Shown: positions 25,872 through 35,970, numbered from the stretch's first letter. The stretch is DNA of 42,310 nucleotides from Bradyrhizobium sp. Leo170 (GCF_004296405.1 NZ_PSRR01000031.1:1-42310), one strand, 5' to 3'. The notes: generated by a model not told the origin, from the letters alone. Numbers and translations are program-made.

Positions 25872-28800
25872 CCCGCCCGGTGTAGCCCTGTCTGGTCCGC
25901 CCACGGATGCTGCCTTGATGGATTCGCGCCGAGTTCCTCCATCAGATTCCACGCCTCCTTCAGGTCCGGCGTGCGGAAGCCCTCGGCGAACTGCGCCGCG
26001 ACCGGCACGAGCAGTTCGACGGCCTGCTCGCGCTTGCCGGCATCGCGCCAAAGGCGTGCCAGGCTGACGGCCGACCGCAACTCCCATGCAAGCGCGCTCT
26101 GCTGGCGGGCCAGCTCCATCGAACGGCGGAACAGCTCCTCGACGTCGTCGGCCACAGCTAACCCGCCTTGGGCAAAGGTCGTTTCACCCTGCAGGCGATA
26201 AACCTCGGCGAGGAAGAAATGGTCGCCGGTCCGCCTCGCAACCGCGAGGGCGCCGTCCAGCGTTCGCAGCGCCGCTTCCAGCCGGCCGGCTTTCGCATAG
26301 GCAGTCGCGAGCAGGCTCCTGAACCAGCAGCTCGCCAGCCAGGCGTCCATGGCTTCATAGCCCTCCAGTCCCACCCGCATCTGCTTCAGCCCTTCGTCGA
26401 TCTCGCCGAGTTCGGCCATCGCCCATGCGCGCAGGATGCCTGCCTGCTGCTTCCAATGCTGGAAGCCATGATCCGACGAGACCACCATGGCGCGGTCGGC
26501 ATAGTTCATGGTCCCCTCGACATCGCGCAGGTGCTGGCAAAGATAAGCGCCGAACTCGAGGGCAAAGGCGAGCGTGAATGGATGGCGCAACTGTTCGGCG
26601 TTGACGATCGCATCCTCGGTGTGCTGGCGCGCCGCATCGGGGCGGCCGAGAAACCACTGGAGATATCCGAGATAGGACAGCGAGACGACGCCGGGATCGA
26701 TACCGTGCCGTTCGGTCAGTTCACCGTGCAGATCGGGGGTATAGAGCCCGTTGCAGCGCTGCAGATGATAGTGCGAAGCCGCAAATCGCCCGCGATAGAG
26801 CATGGTCATGGCAATCGACCTGTGGGCCTCGATCAGATACCCGGCATGCTGCTGTATCGATTGCGGGGTTGCGTTCGGGCGTACCCGCTTCGCGAACTGC
26901 AGGAGCTCGACGCTGAGATCATGGGCGCGCTTCAGATCGGCACGGATGAAATGGTACACCCAAAGCCCGCGGGTCGCCGTGAACACATTGGCCTCATCGT
27001 CAAGCTGGCGGCCGAGCTCGAGCGCCTGGGTGTAGTTTTCCTCGACCTCCTGCGCGGCGTAGCCCTTGGCGGCGATCAAGGCGTTGCCCAAAGCGGTGCG
27101 AAGCTCCAGCTCCATTTCGTCGCGTCGCATCATCTTGGGATGGCTTTGGGTGACGCCGAGGCCACGCCGGAGATGGCTGATCGCTTCCAGATTGGCGCCC
27201 GCTTTTGCGGACTGCTTGCCCGCCTTCAGCCAGAAACCAACGGCCGGTTCGGCTTGGCCGGATTCGGTCAGGTGATAGGCGAAAAGCTCGGGCTCGCGCT
27301 CGGTGCGTTCCGGATAGATCTCCGCGATCACCTCCGCGATTCGCGAATGCAGCCTTCGTCTTTCGCTGTGCAGGAGGCTCGAATGCGCCGCGTCCTGGAT
27401 CATCACATGCCTGAAGGCATAGACCGCATCTGGCTGATGACCGCGGCGAACGATCAGCCCCGCTTGCTCGAGATGATCAAGCGCCGCCTCGATCTGCTCC
27501 GCCGGCGATTCGGCGACCGCACAAAGGATCTCATAGGAGAACTCCCGGCCGATCGTGGCCCCGATCTGTGCGATCTTCTTGAACGGCCCCATGCGATCGA
27601 GGCGCGCCATCAGCGAGTCGGTCAGGGTGGCCGGGATCGAGAGCTGGCGCCATGGTCCGGTGAAGACGTAGCGCCCATGCCGCTCGGTGAGCAGGTTGGA
27701 TTCGATGACGGCCTTGGTCAGCTCTTCCAGGAACAGCGGCACGCCGTCGGTCCTGACGATGATCTCCTCGACGACTTCCCTCGGCAGCTCCCGCCGGCCT
27801 GCGACCCGCTCGACCAATGTCGTCCGCAGTTGCCGGCTGAGCCGGTTGAGCGTCAATGCCGTGATGTGGCGATGCGCATTCCAGCTCGGCTTGAATTCCG
27901 GGCGGCAGGTGACGATCACGAGGATGGCCGCGTTCTGAGCCCTCTCTACCAACAGATCGAGCACTTCCCGCGAGGTAGGATCGATCCAGTGGGCATCCTC
28001 CAAGGCGATCATCAATGGCCGGTCGCGCGCAAGCCCGACCAGATGGTTCACCAGCGCGGCGACCGTCACATCCTTGTGCTGCTGTGGCGAAAGCTCCGGC
28101 AGCGCGTGCCGATCGCCGGTCGAGATCGACAGCAGCGCCGCAAAGATCGGCACCACCTGCTGTACATTGCCCTTTGCGGCGGCCACGGCTGCCTCGAGGC
28201 TCGAAAGCGCCAGCACAGCAGAGCCTTCGCGATCAAGTCCGATCGCGAATTTGAACTGCTCGATAAACGGATAGAACGCGGTGCCGGTGTAATAGGGAGA
28301 ACACTGGAACGACAACTGCCCATGGTGCTCGCCGGCGACCCGCTCGTGAATCTCCTGGAAAATGCGCGACTTGCCGATTCCAGGCTCTCCCGACAGCAGC
28401 ACGACCTGGCCATGACCCTGCTTGGCCTGTTGCCAGCGTCGCATCAGCAGCGCGATTTCCTCCTGCCGGTTGACGAGCGGCGTCAATCTCGCGCCCATCG
28501 CCGCAGCGAAGCGTGTTTCCATGCGCGCGCGCCGGACCACGCGCCAGGCCTGGACTTTTTCGGATATCCCCTTGAGCGTGTGAATGCCGAGGTTCTGGTA
28601 GTCGAACTTTCCCCTCAATAGGGATTGCGTCGAGGACGCGATGACCACCCCATTGACGGGGGCCAGCGGCTGCAGCCTGGCGGCGAGGTTCAGCGTTTCG
28701 CCGATGGCGGAGTCGCGTTCCTCGGTGCTCTGTCCGATCAGGTCTCCGACGACGGCAAGGCCGGTCGCAATTCCGATGCGAACCGCTGGCGTGTAGCCGG

Positions 28801-29362
28801 ACGCCGCTCGCGACTCGCCGCCTTGCGCCGATGACAGCGCCTCGACGATCTCAAGCCCGGCGCGCACGGCACGCTCGGCGTCGTCTTCATGCGCATGCGG
28901 ATAGCCGAAATAGATCAGGATGGCGTCGCCGATATAGCGCGCGGCGAAGCCGTCATAATGCTTCACGATCCGGACGCAGGTCTCCCTGAAGCGGCCGATG
29001 ATGTCGCGCACGTCCTCGGGATCGAACTGCTCGGAGAGAGAGGTGGAGCCGACCATGTCGCAGAACATGGCGGTGAGCTGGCGCCGCTCGGCGACATTCC
29101 CTGTTCTCGGCGGGACGCTGCGACCCGCTACCGGATTGCTCGCCGGTGCGATCGGAATGAGCGAACCTATCGCGCGCTGCAGGCGCCTGCGATCACCCAT
29201 CGGCAAACCAAGCTTCGCCAGATCCTCTTCGGTCAGATCGGGGATGACATCGAGGCCGATGCGGTGCTGGATGAAAAGATCGCCGTATTGGCCGAGGCCG
29301 ATCTCCTCAAGCCAGTGCTTCAAGCCATCTGTCGTTTCAGAACTTGGCTTATTCTCCGGCAT
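25868..29362 (-). CDS. SAM-domain / class III nucleotide cyclase / AAA ATPase / helical-repeat regulator
   Basis: This is a 1164-residue multidomain protein. An N-terminal sterile-alpha-motif domain (about 12-68, LKHWLEEIGLGQYGDLFIQH) comes first. The class III cyclase domain (about 93-275) has metal Asp102 (FCDMVGSTSLS) and Asp146 (YIGDAILIYFG), plus the transition-state pair Asn225 and Arg229 (NLAARLQ). An AAA-type ATPase (about 295-560) has Walker A GEPGIGKS (325-332) and the Walker-B-like MIALEDAHWID. The C-terminal half is TPR-like helices. All catalytic residues of the cyclase look present, so it may make cAMP or cGMP. Similar proteins are often called adenylate cyclases with unknown targets. 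It is divergent from the NRPS with only 35 bases between starts. Confidence 0.92.
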   Translation of the reverse strand: MPENKPSSETTDGLKHWLEEIGLGQYGDLFIQHRIGLDVIPDLTEEDLAKLGLPMGDRRRLQRAIGSLIPIAPASNPVAGRSVPPRTGNVAERRQLTAMFCDMVGSTSLSEQFDPEDVRDIIGRFRETCVRIVKHYDGFAARYIGDAILIYFGYPHAHEDDAERAVRAGLEIVEALSSAQGGESRAASGYTPAVRIGIATGLAVVGDLIGQSTEERDSAIGETLNLAARLQPLAPVNGVVIASSTQSLLRGKFDYQNLGIHTLKGISEKVQAWRVVRRARMETRFAAAMGARLTPLVNRQEEIALLMRRWQQAKQGHGQVVLLSGEPGIGKSRIFQEIHERVAGEHHGQLSFQCSPYYTGTAFYPFIEQFKFAIGLDREGSAVLALSSLEAAVAAAKGNVQQVVPIFAALLSISTGDRHALPELSPQQHKDVTVAALVNHLVGLARDRPLMIALEDAHWIDPTSREVLDLLVERAQNAAILVIVTCRPEFKPSWNAHRHITALTLNRLSRQLRTTLVERVAGRRELPREVVEEIIVRTDGVPLFLEELTKAVIESNLLTERHGRYVFTGPWRQLSIPATLTDSLMARLDRMGPFKKIAQIGATIGREFSYEILCAVAESPAEQIEAALDHLEQAGLIVRRGHQPDAVYAFRHVMIQDAAHSSLLHSERRRLHSRIAEVIAEIYPERTEREPELFAYHLTESGQAEPAVGFWLKAGKQSAKAGANLEAISHLRRGLGVTQSHPKMMRRDEMELELRTALGNALIAAKGYAAQEVEENYTQALELGRQLDDEANVFTATRGLWVYHFIRADLKRAHDLSVELLQFAKRVRPNATPQSIQQHAGYLIEAHRSIAMTMLYRGRFAASHYHLQRCNGLYTPDLHGELTERHGIDPGVVSLSYLGYLQWFLGRPDAARQHTEDAIVNAEQLRHPFTLAFALEFGAYLCQHLRDVEGTMNYADRAMVVSSDHGFQHWKQQAGILRAWAMAELGEIDEGLKQMRVGLEGYEAMDAWLASCWFRSLLATAYAKAGRLEAALRTLDGALAVARRTGDHFFLAEVYRLQGETTFAQGGLAVADDVEELFRRSMELARQQSALAWELRSAVSLARLWRDAGKREQAVELLVPVAAQFAEGFRTPDLKEAWNLMEELGANPSRQHPWADQTGLHRAG

Positions 29363-29397
29363 AATTATCCGTCGGGCTGCATCTCAGGAGAAAGGAC

Positions 29398-32300
29398 GTG
29401 TCTCCGTTTGGTTGCGCACATTTAGGGGACTTTTGCCCGACCTTGGTCTGGACGGATTGGCGAAGTTCAAGAACAATAGCTCAACTCGAGCAAAAAGGCA
29501 CGAGCTTGTCGGACGTCGCAGCCACACCGTCGCAAGGACCGGCCGGCAGCAGCACCGGAGGCCAAGCCCTTTCGTGCATCCAAGCCTTTTCGTGCATCGG
29601 GGATATCCTTGATTTCTATTCCCGCAACGCGCCCGATCGGACCGCGGTGCTTGCTCCCGGACGCGGTGCGGTGACCTATGCCGAGCTTGCCACGCGCACC
29701 AGTGATACCGTCCGTCAATTGCGCGGGCTCGGCATCGCCCAGGGCGATCGCGTGGCGCTGGTATTGCCGCGGGGCGTCGATAACGCGCTGGCCCTTATTG
29801 CGGTAGCAACAGCAGCCGTCTGCATCCCGGTCAATCCGGATCTGACCGGGGATGAATTGCAGCGCTATTTCAGTGAGCTGGAGCTTGCCGCGCTCGTCAC
29901 GGCTGCGGAAGCGGGCTCCGCAAGCCGGGCCGCCGCGCACGCGTTGGGGGTTGCTGTGATCGATCTGTCGCCCCGGGCCGGCCAGGGTCTTGGCGCCTTC
30001 GAATTGGCAGGTTCGTCGGTTGGGCCTGCCATTGTGGGCGGGGCCGCGCGCGGAGAGGATGATGCCTTCATCCTGCTGACCTCGGGTACGGCGTCTCGTC
30101 CCAAGATGGTACCGCTGACCCATGCGAGCGTGTGTCTTTCGGCCTACAATGCTGGGGTCGTCTTCGCGCTCGGGCCACAGGATCGCCTGCTCAACATGCT
30201 GCCGCTGTTTCACGCGCATGCCCTGGTATCCGGCCTGCTCACGGCGCTCGCGGCTGGATCGAGCGTGATCTGCACCGCGGGCTTCGATCCCGTGTCCTTC
30301 TTCACCTGCCTGAAGGAGTTGAAGCCGACCTGGTATACTGCGGTGCCGACCATCCACCGCGCGCTGCTGTCCGCTTCAGAGCATGACACAGAGATGACGC
30401 GGGGGTCTTCGCTGCGCGTGATCCGCTCGGCATCGGCGTCGCTTGCCCCCGCGATCCTCCAAGGACTGGAAGCGCGGTTCGGCGTGCCCGTGATCGAGAT
30501 CTACGGCATGACGGAAGGCGCATCCCAGATCGCCGCCAACCCTCGCCACTTGCGCAAGCCGGGCTCGGTCGGCCTGCCCGCCGGTCCCGAGATCGCGATC
30601 ATGGACAATGAAGGCCGGCGGCTGCCCGTCGGCGAGCGCGGCGAGATCATGTTGCGCGGCCCCACCATCAGCCGGGGCTATTACAACGATCCCGAGGCGA
30701 CCAGATCCGCCTTCCGGGACGGCTGGTTCAGGACCGGCGACCTCGGCTACCTCGACACGGACGGTTATCTCTTCATCGTCGGCCGCATCAAGGACGTCAT
30801 CAACCGCGGCGGGCAGAAGATTTCGCCGCTGGAAGTGGAAGAGGCGTTGCTGAGCCATCCCGATGTGCTCGAGGCCGGCGCCTTCGGAATTCCGCACCAG
30901 AAGCTCGGCGAGACCGTCGGCGCAGCGATCGTGCTGCGGCCGCAGTCCGGCGCCACAGCGCATCAGCTTCGGCAGTTCGCGCGGCAGCGGCTCGCCGCCT
31001 ACAAGGTGCCGAGCCTGATCCGGATGGTTCAGGCGTTGCCGAAAGGGGCGAGCGGCAAGCTCAAGCGAAGCGCGCTTGCCGCATTGGTATCGGCCGGACC
31101 GGCAAGCGAGGACACCGAACACAGGCGTTTGCCCCGCTCTGAGTTGGAGCGGCAATTGGCCGAGATCTGGGCGAGGCTCCTGGAGGTGGAGCAGGTCAGC
31201 GTCGATCAGGACGTCTTCGCGCTGGGCGCGGATTCGCTTGCGGTGACACAAATGCTATCGCGCCTGCGTGAACAATTCGGCACCGATCTCTCGTTCAAGG
31301 ACATTTTCGACGCGCCGACGGTCGCTGAGCTTGCTGGGCGGCTGCAATCGCGCGCAGCGGAACGCGACGTCGCGCTGCCGGGATGGCGCAAGACCGCAAC
31401 GGAGTCAGGCCGTGCGCCGCTCTCGTTCCAGCAGCAGCGGATGTACGTCCTCACCCGGCTGGACCAGACCAGATACAATTACAATGTCGTCGAAGTGGCG
31501 CGCCTGTCCGGCCGGCTCGACGTTGCCGCATTCGAGGCGAGCATCGCAGCGCTTTGCGAGCGGCATGAGGTCTTGCGCTCGACCTTTTCCGAATGGCTGG
31601 GCGAGCCGGTGCAACGCGTCGACGCGGCGATGCCACGGCTCGAACACGTGGACCTGAAGGGATGCGCAAAGGGTGAACGCGAAACGGCGACCCGGCGGGA
31701 AGCGCTGAAACTGGCGCACCACCAATTCGATCTCGAACATGAGCCGCCGCTCAAAATCAGGCTGCTGCGCTTCAGCGCGACCGATCATGCGCTCGTGATC
31801 AACATCCATCACCTCGTCACCGACGGCTGGTCGCAGCGGCTGTTCTGGCAGGAGCTCGAAGCGCATTATGCGGCGAGTTGCGCGGGACGCGTGGCCGCGC
31901 TGCCTCCGCTCGCTTTCCAATATCGCGATTTTGCTGCATGGCAGCAGGATTGGGCGACAACGCCGGCGGCGAAGGAGCAGTTGAGCTATTGGCGCACGCA
32001 GCTCGATGGCGTCACCACGCTGCCACTGCACACCGATCGCCCGCGTCCACAGACGTGGAGCGGTCGCGGCGCCCGGCATTACCTCGAACTGCCGCAAGGC
32101 CTGTCGGCGCGGCTGAGGTCGCTGAGCCAGGCGAAGGGCGTCACGCCGTTCATGACGCTGCTCGCGGCGTTTCAATGCCTGCTCCATCGCTACACCGGCC
32201 ATGAGGATGTCGCGATCGGCTCGCTGATCGCGAACCGCAACCAGATCCAGACCGAACGCCTGATCGGGCTATTTGCCAACACCGTGATCCTGCGAACCGA

Positions 32301-35300
32301 CTGCCGTGGCGATCCGACCTTCGGCGAGCTGCTGCGACGGGTGCGGCAGGTCACGCTCGATGCCTATCGCAACCAGGATCTACCGATCGAGGAGGTGCTG
32401 CAGGCGCTGCAGGTGTCGCGCAGCCGCGACGGCAATCCGCTATTTCCGGTGATGTTCATCCTGCAGAGCGCTTCGATCGAGGCGGCGACGTTTCCGGGAT
32501 TGTCGACGCAGCGTCTCGAGATCGATCCGCAGATTTCGCGCTTCGACATCACGCTCGAGCTGGTCGAGACCGACGGCCGTTTTTCAGGCTTCTTCGAATA
32601 CAGCACCGACCTGTTCGATGCTTCGACGATTGCGGGAATGGCGGCACATTTCGAGCGGCTTCTGAGCGCTGTCATTGCCGATCCCGAGGAGCAGATTTCG
32701 CGATTGCCGCTGCTGTCGCCGGCGGAGCGCCGCCGCGCGCTGGCGGATTGCAATGGGGTCGAAGCCGATTTCAGTGTCTTCGATCTCTGCGAACGGTTCG
32801 ACCAGCAGGTCGCACGTGCGCCGGAGGCGATCGCAGTCTCCGCAGGCGAGATGCGTCTCAGCTACCGTGAGCTCGCCGATCGCATTGCGGCGATCGCCGC
32901 GCGGCTCGCGCAGGAGGGGATAGGCGACGAGAGGCTGGTCGCGCTGTTCGTCGAGCGAAGCCCCGATTTGCTGGCTGCGATGCTCGCAGTACAGCGCGTC
33001 GGCGCGGCCTTCCTTTGCCTGGACCCGGCGCAGCCCGCCGCGCGGCTGGCCGAGATCCTGACATGCAGCGGTGCGGGTTTGCTGTTGGTCGGTGCAAGCT
33101 GCTCCTCGGCGCTACAGGAAGTGCTTTCCCGCTCGCCCATTCGGCAGCGCATGCCGATTGTCCATCTTGAAGGCCTGGCCGCCGCCAATCCGGTCAAGCC
33201 GGCGCGGCGCGCGCCATCGAGTCTTGCCTATGTCATCTACACCTCGGGCTCGTCGGGGACGCCGAAGGGCGTGATGATCGAGCAGCGCGGATTGTCCAAT
33301 CATCTTGCGTCCCTGATCTCCGAGCTTGGCCTGTCGTCTGCGGACGTGATCGCGCAGACCGCGCCGCAGAGCTTTGTGATCTCGGTCTGGCAGTTTCTCG
33401 CCGGTCCCGTAGTCGGTGCGCGCGTCCACATTTGTGCCGACGAGATCGTGCGCGATCCCGAACTGCTCGCGCCAGAAATCGAGCGGGCAGGGGTGACGGT
33501 GCTGCAGATCGTGCCATCGCTGCTGCGGGTTATCCTTGAACAAGCCGACCAACCGCCGGTGCCGCGCGCTTTCTCCCGCCTGCGCCTCCTGATCTCGACC
33601 GGCGAGCCGCTCGCCGTCGATCTCTGCTGCGCCTGGTTCAGGCGGTTTCCCGATGTGCCACTGGTCGACGCCTACGGCGCATCGGAGTGCTCCGATGACG
33701 TCGCGCTCCATCGGTTGACCGGACCGCCGGCGCTCGCGATCAGCGTTCCGATCGGTCGCCCCTTGCCAAATACGCGCCTCTACGTGCTCGATCCGCATCT
33801 GCAGCCGGTGCCAGCAGGGATCGTGGGGGAGCTCTGTGTCGGCGGCGCCGGTGTCGGGCGCGGCTACATCAATGATCCCGGGCAGACAGATGCGCGCTTC
33901 CTGCGCGACCCGCTTTCGCAAGATGCGGACGCGCGTTTGTATCGGACCGGCGATCTCGCCCGGCGCCGCGCTGACGGCACGATCGAGTGCCTTGGCCGTA
34001 TCGACGATCAGGTGAAGATCCGCGGCTATCGGGTCGAGCTGAAGGAGATCGAGCATGTTCTGCTTGATCATCCGGATATCCGTGCCGCCATCGTCGAGCC
34101 GCGCGACGCCGGCGGTGAGATCCGCCTGGTCGCGCACATCGTTGCGGCTTCGGGCAGCCGGCCGGATGCCGGTGCACTGCGCGATTTCCTCAAGAACAGG
34201 CTGCCGGGCTACATGGTGCCCGCAGCCTTCCTGTTCCTCGAACGCATTCCGCTGAACAGCCACGGCAAGGTCGACCGTGTTGCGCTGAGGGGAGCGTACC
34301 AATCCGAGCCGACGGCCGCCCGCGTGACGATATCGGCGCGGCGCGGCACCGAGAAGACGCTGACCGATATCTGGATCGATCTGCTGAAAGTCCCCAGCAT
34401 CGGCGTCACCGACAATTTTTTCGACCTTGGCGGCCATTCATTGTTGGCGGGCCAGGCGATGGCGCGTGTCGCGCGGGCGTTCGGCGTGTCGTTGCCGATC
34501 AAGACGATCTTCGAGGCGCCGACCGTGGCAGAACTCGCGCAGCGCATCGACGATGCGTTGGCAAGGAAACCGCAGCAGGTTCTGCCGATTATTCCGGATG
34601 TCGTGGAAACGGGTTCGCGCCTGCCGTCCATCGCGCAGGCCCAGATGCTCGGCGTCGAGCGCGAGCTTCCGGGGCTTCCCCTGTTCAACCTGCCCTTTGC
34701 ATTGCGGCTGCAGGGGCCGCTCGATCTCGCCGCGCTGAAGAAGAGTCTTGGTGAGGTGATGCGCCGTCACGAGTCGCTGCGCACCGCCTTGGGCTGGGAT
34801 GGCGACGAGCCTGTGGTCATGATCACGCCGCCCGGCAAGCGCGCCGCGCCATTGAACGTCGAAGATCTGACGGTGCGCGGATCGCCGGGCGACAAGCGCG
34901 TCAGCCAACTGCAATTAAGGAAGGCCAGGCTCCGCGCCGAGCAGGAAGCCCGGACGCCATTTGACCTCACACGCGCGCCGCTATGGCGGGCGCGCCTGTT
35001 GCGATTGGGGCCAGACGACCATGTGCTGCTGCTCACGATCCATCACGCCATCGCCGATGGCTGGTCAATCGGAATCCTCTTTGACGAGATCTCGCAACGC
35101 TATGCGTCGCTCGTAGATCGTCGCTCGGTACCGGCGCTGCAACCGGCGTTGCCGTTCTCCGATACGGCGCGTCGTCAGCGCGGATGGTGTGCCACCGATG
35201 CGGCGGAGCGGCAGGCCAGCTATTGGAAGGAGAATTTGCGCGGGGCCGCGCCGGTCTTTGGCAATGCCGCTGGCGTCGCGCCAGCCCCACCCAGCGATCA

Positions 35301-35970
35301 TCAGCCGGTGCGCCTGTCGGGCGATCTGGTCGCAGCGCTGACCGCCTTTGCGAGCCGGGAGAACGGCACGCTGTTTATGGCGCTGTTGACCGGCCTGAAG
35401 ACACTGCTTGCGATACAAACCGGCCGCGATGACATTTGCGTTGCCACTGCGATGGCCAATCGCTCCCGGCCTGATACTGAGCAGGTGATCGGACCATTCG
35501 AGAACACCGTGATCGTCCGCACCCGCATCGATCCAGGACTTTCGTTCCGACAGGCCTTCGCCCGCGTGCGCGACAGCGTTCTCGAAGCTCATGCCAGACA
35601 GGAATTGCCCTTCAACATCCTCGCCGCGCGGCTCGCGGAAGCGGGCATCGATCCCGCCTCCCTGATCCAGGTTTACTTCACCTTGCAGAATCCGCTGCGC
35701 CAGCCGCTGAAGTTTTCGGATGTGAAGATACGCACGCTTGGAAGCGCCTACCGCGAAGGACAGCCCGTGCTGCCGGTCGATCAGACCTGGCTCTCGCTGA
35801 TGCTGAAGGAGCGGCCGACTGGCATCACCGGCTCGTGCAGCTACAAGCGCGAGCTGTTCGGACACCATGTGATTCCACAATGGATGGAGGATCTTGTCGT
35901 GATCCTCACGCGCGCTGCAGCGCAACCCATTGCGTCGTTGCAACGTTTGCTCCGTCGTCGCGCCGCGTAA
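29398..35970 (+). CDS. Nonribosomal peptide synthetase, order A-T-C-A-T-C, no thioesterase
   Basis: This is a 2190-residue synthetase. A1 (about 68-562) resembles acyl-CoA synthetases of the oxalyl-CoA ligase group (LLTSGTASRPKMVPLTH, IYGMTEG, WFRTGDLGYLDTDG, INRGGQKISP). T1 follows with Ser613 (LGADSL). C1 (about 673-1112) has HHLVTDG at 804-810. A2 (about 1134-1632) is a standard NRPS adenylation domain (YTSGSSGTPKG, YRTGDL, NSHGKVDR). T2 has Ser1681 (LGGHSL). C2 (about 1740-2180) has HHAIADG at 1882-1888. There is no TE or reductase, so C2 may release the product by condensing it with a free amine. A2 lacks the usual amine-binding Asp (see findings). The GTG has AGGAG 7 bases before it; a TTG at 29506 is an alternative. 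A1 probably loads a carboxylic or fatty acid; the product is unknown. Confidence 0.93.
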   Translation: MSPFGCAHLGDFCPTLVWTDWRSSRTIAQLEQKGTSLSDVAATPSQGPAGSSTGGQALSCIQAFSCIGDILDFYSRNAPDRTAVLAPGRGAVTYAELATRTSDTVRQLRGLGIAQGDRVALVLPRGVDNALALIAVATAAVCIPVNPDLTGDELQRYFSELELAALVTAAEAGSASRAAAHALGVAVIDLSPRAGQGLGAFELAGSSVGPAIVGGAARGEDDAFILLTSGTASRPKMVPLTHASVCLSAYNAGVVFALGPQDRLLNMLPLFHAHALVSGLLTALAAGSSVICTAGFDPVSFFTCLKELKPTWYTAVPTIHRALLSASEHDTEMTRGSSLRVIRSASASLAPAILQGLEARFGVPVIEIYGMTEGASQIAANPRHLRKPGSVGLPAGPEIAIMDNEGRRLPVGERGEIMLRGPTISRGYYNDPEATRSAFRDGWFRTGDLGYLDTDGYLFIVGRIKDVINRGGQKISPLEVEEALLSHPDVLEAGAFGIPHQKLGETVGAAIVLRPQSGATAHQLRQFARQRLAAYKVPSLIRMVQALPKGASGKLKRSALAALVSAGPASEDTEHRRLPRSELERQLAEIWARLLEVEQVSVDQDVFALGADSLAVTQMLSRLREQFGTDLSFKDIFDAPTVAELAGRLQSRAAERDVALPGWRKTATESGRAPLSFQQQRMYVLTRLDQTRYNYNVVEVARLSGRLDVAAFEASIAALCERHEVLRSTFSEWLGEPVQRVDAAMPRLEHVDLKGCAKGERETATRREALKLAHHQFDLEHEPPLKIRLLRFSATDHALVINIHHLVTDGWSQRLFWQELEAHYAASCAGRVAALPPLAFQYRDFAAWQQDWATTPAAKEQLSYWRTQLDGVTTLPLHTDRPRPQTWSGRGARHYLELPQGLSARLRSLSQAKGVTPFMTLLAAFQCLLHRYTGHEDVAIGSLIANRNQIQTERLIGLFANTVILRTDCRGDPTFGELLRRVRQVTLDAYRNQDLPIEEVLQALQVSRSRDGNPLFPVMFILQSASIEAATFPGLSTQRLEIDPQISRFDITLELVETDGRFSGFFEYSTDLFDASTIAGMAAHFERLLSAVIADPEEQISRLPLLSPAERRRALADCNGVEADFSVFDLCERFDQQVARAPEAIAVSAGEMRLSYRELADRIAAIAARLAQEGIGDERLVALFVERSPDLLAAMLAVQRVGAAFLCLDPAQPAARLAEILTCSGAGLLLVGASCSSALQEVLSRSPIRQRMPIVHLEGLAAANPVKPARRAPSSLAYVIYTSGSSGTPKGVMIEQRGLSNHLASLISELGLSSADVIAQTAPQSFVISVWQFLAGPVVGARVHICADEIVRDPELLAPEIERAGVTVLQIVPSLLRVILEQADQPPVPRAFSRLRLLISTGEPLAVDLCCAWFRRFPDVPLVDAYGASECSDDVALHRLTGPPALAISVPIGRPLPNTRLYVLDPHLQPVPAGIVGELCVGGAGVGRGYINDPGQTDARFLRDPLSQDADARLYRTGDLARRRADGTIECLGRIDDQVKIRGYRVELKEIEHVLLDHPDIRAAIVEPRDAGGEIRLVAHIVAASGSRPDAGALRDFLKNRLPGYMVPAAFLFLERIPLNSHGKVDRVALRGAYQSEPTAARVTISARRGTEKTLTDIWIDLLKVPSIGVTDNFFDLGGHSLLAGQAMARVARAFGVSLPIKTIFEAPTVAELAQRIDDALARKPQQVLPIIPDVVETGSRLPSIAQAQMLGVERELPGLPLFNLPFALRLQGPLDLAALKKSLGEVMRRHESLRTALGWDGDEPVVMITPPGKRAAPLNVEDLTVRGSPGDKRVSQLQLRKARLRAEQEARTPFDLTRAPLWRARLLRLGPDDHVLLLTIHHAIADGWSIGILFDEISQRYASLVDRRSVPALQPALPFSDTARRQRGWCATDAAERQASYWKENLRGAAPVFGNAAGVAPAPPSDHQPVRLSGDLVAALTAFASRENGTLFMALLTGLKTLLAIQTGRDDICVATAMANRSRPDTEQVIGPFENTVIVRTRIDPGLSFRQAFARVRDSVLEAHARQELPFNILAARLAEAGIDPASLIQVYFTLQNPLRQPLKFSDVKIRTLGSAYREGQPVLPVDQTWLSLMLKERPTGITGSCSYKRELFGHHVIPQWMEDLVVILTRAAAQPIASLQRLLRRRAA

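Noticed and set aside
26168..28621. Long plus-strand frame of 817 codons opposite the cyclase gene
   Set aside because: It is antisense to a clear multidomain protein. GC-rich coding DNA often leaves such shadow frames, and no domain is visible in it.
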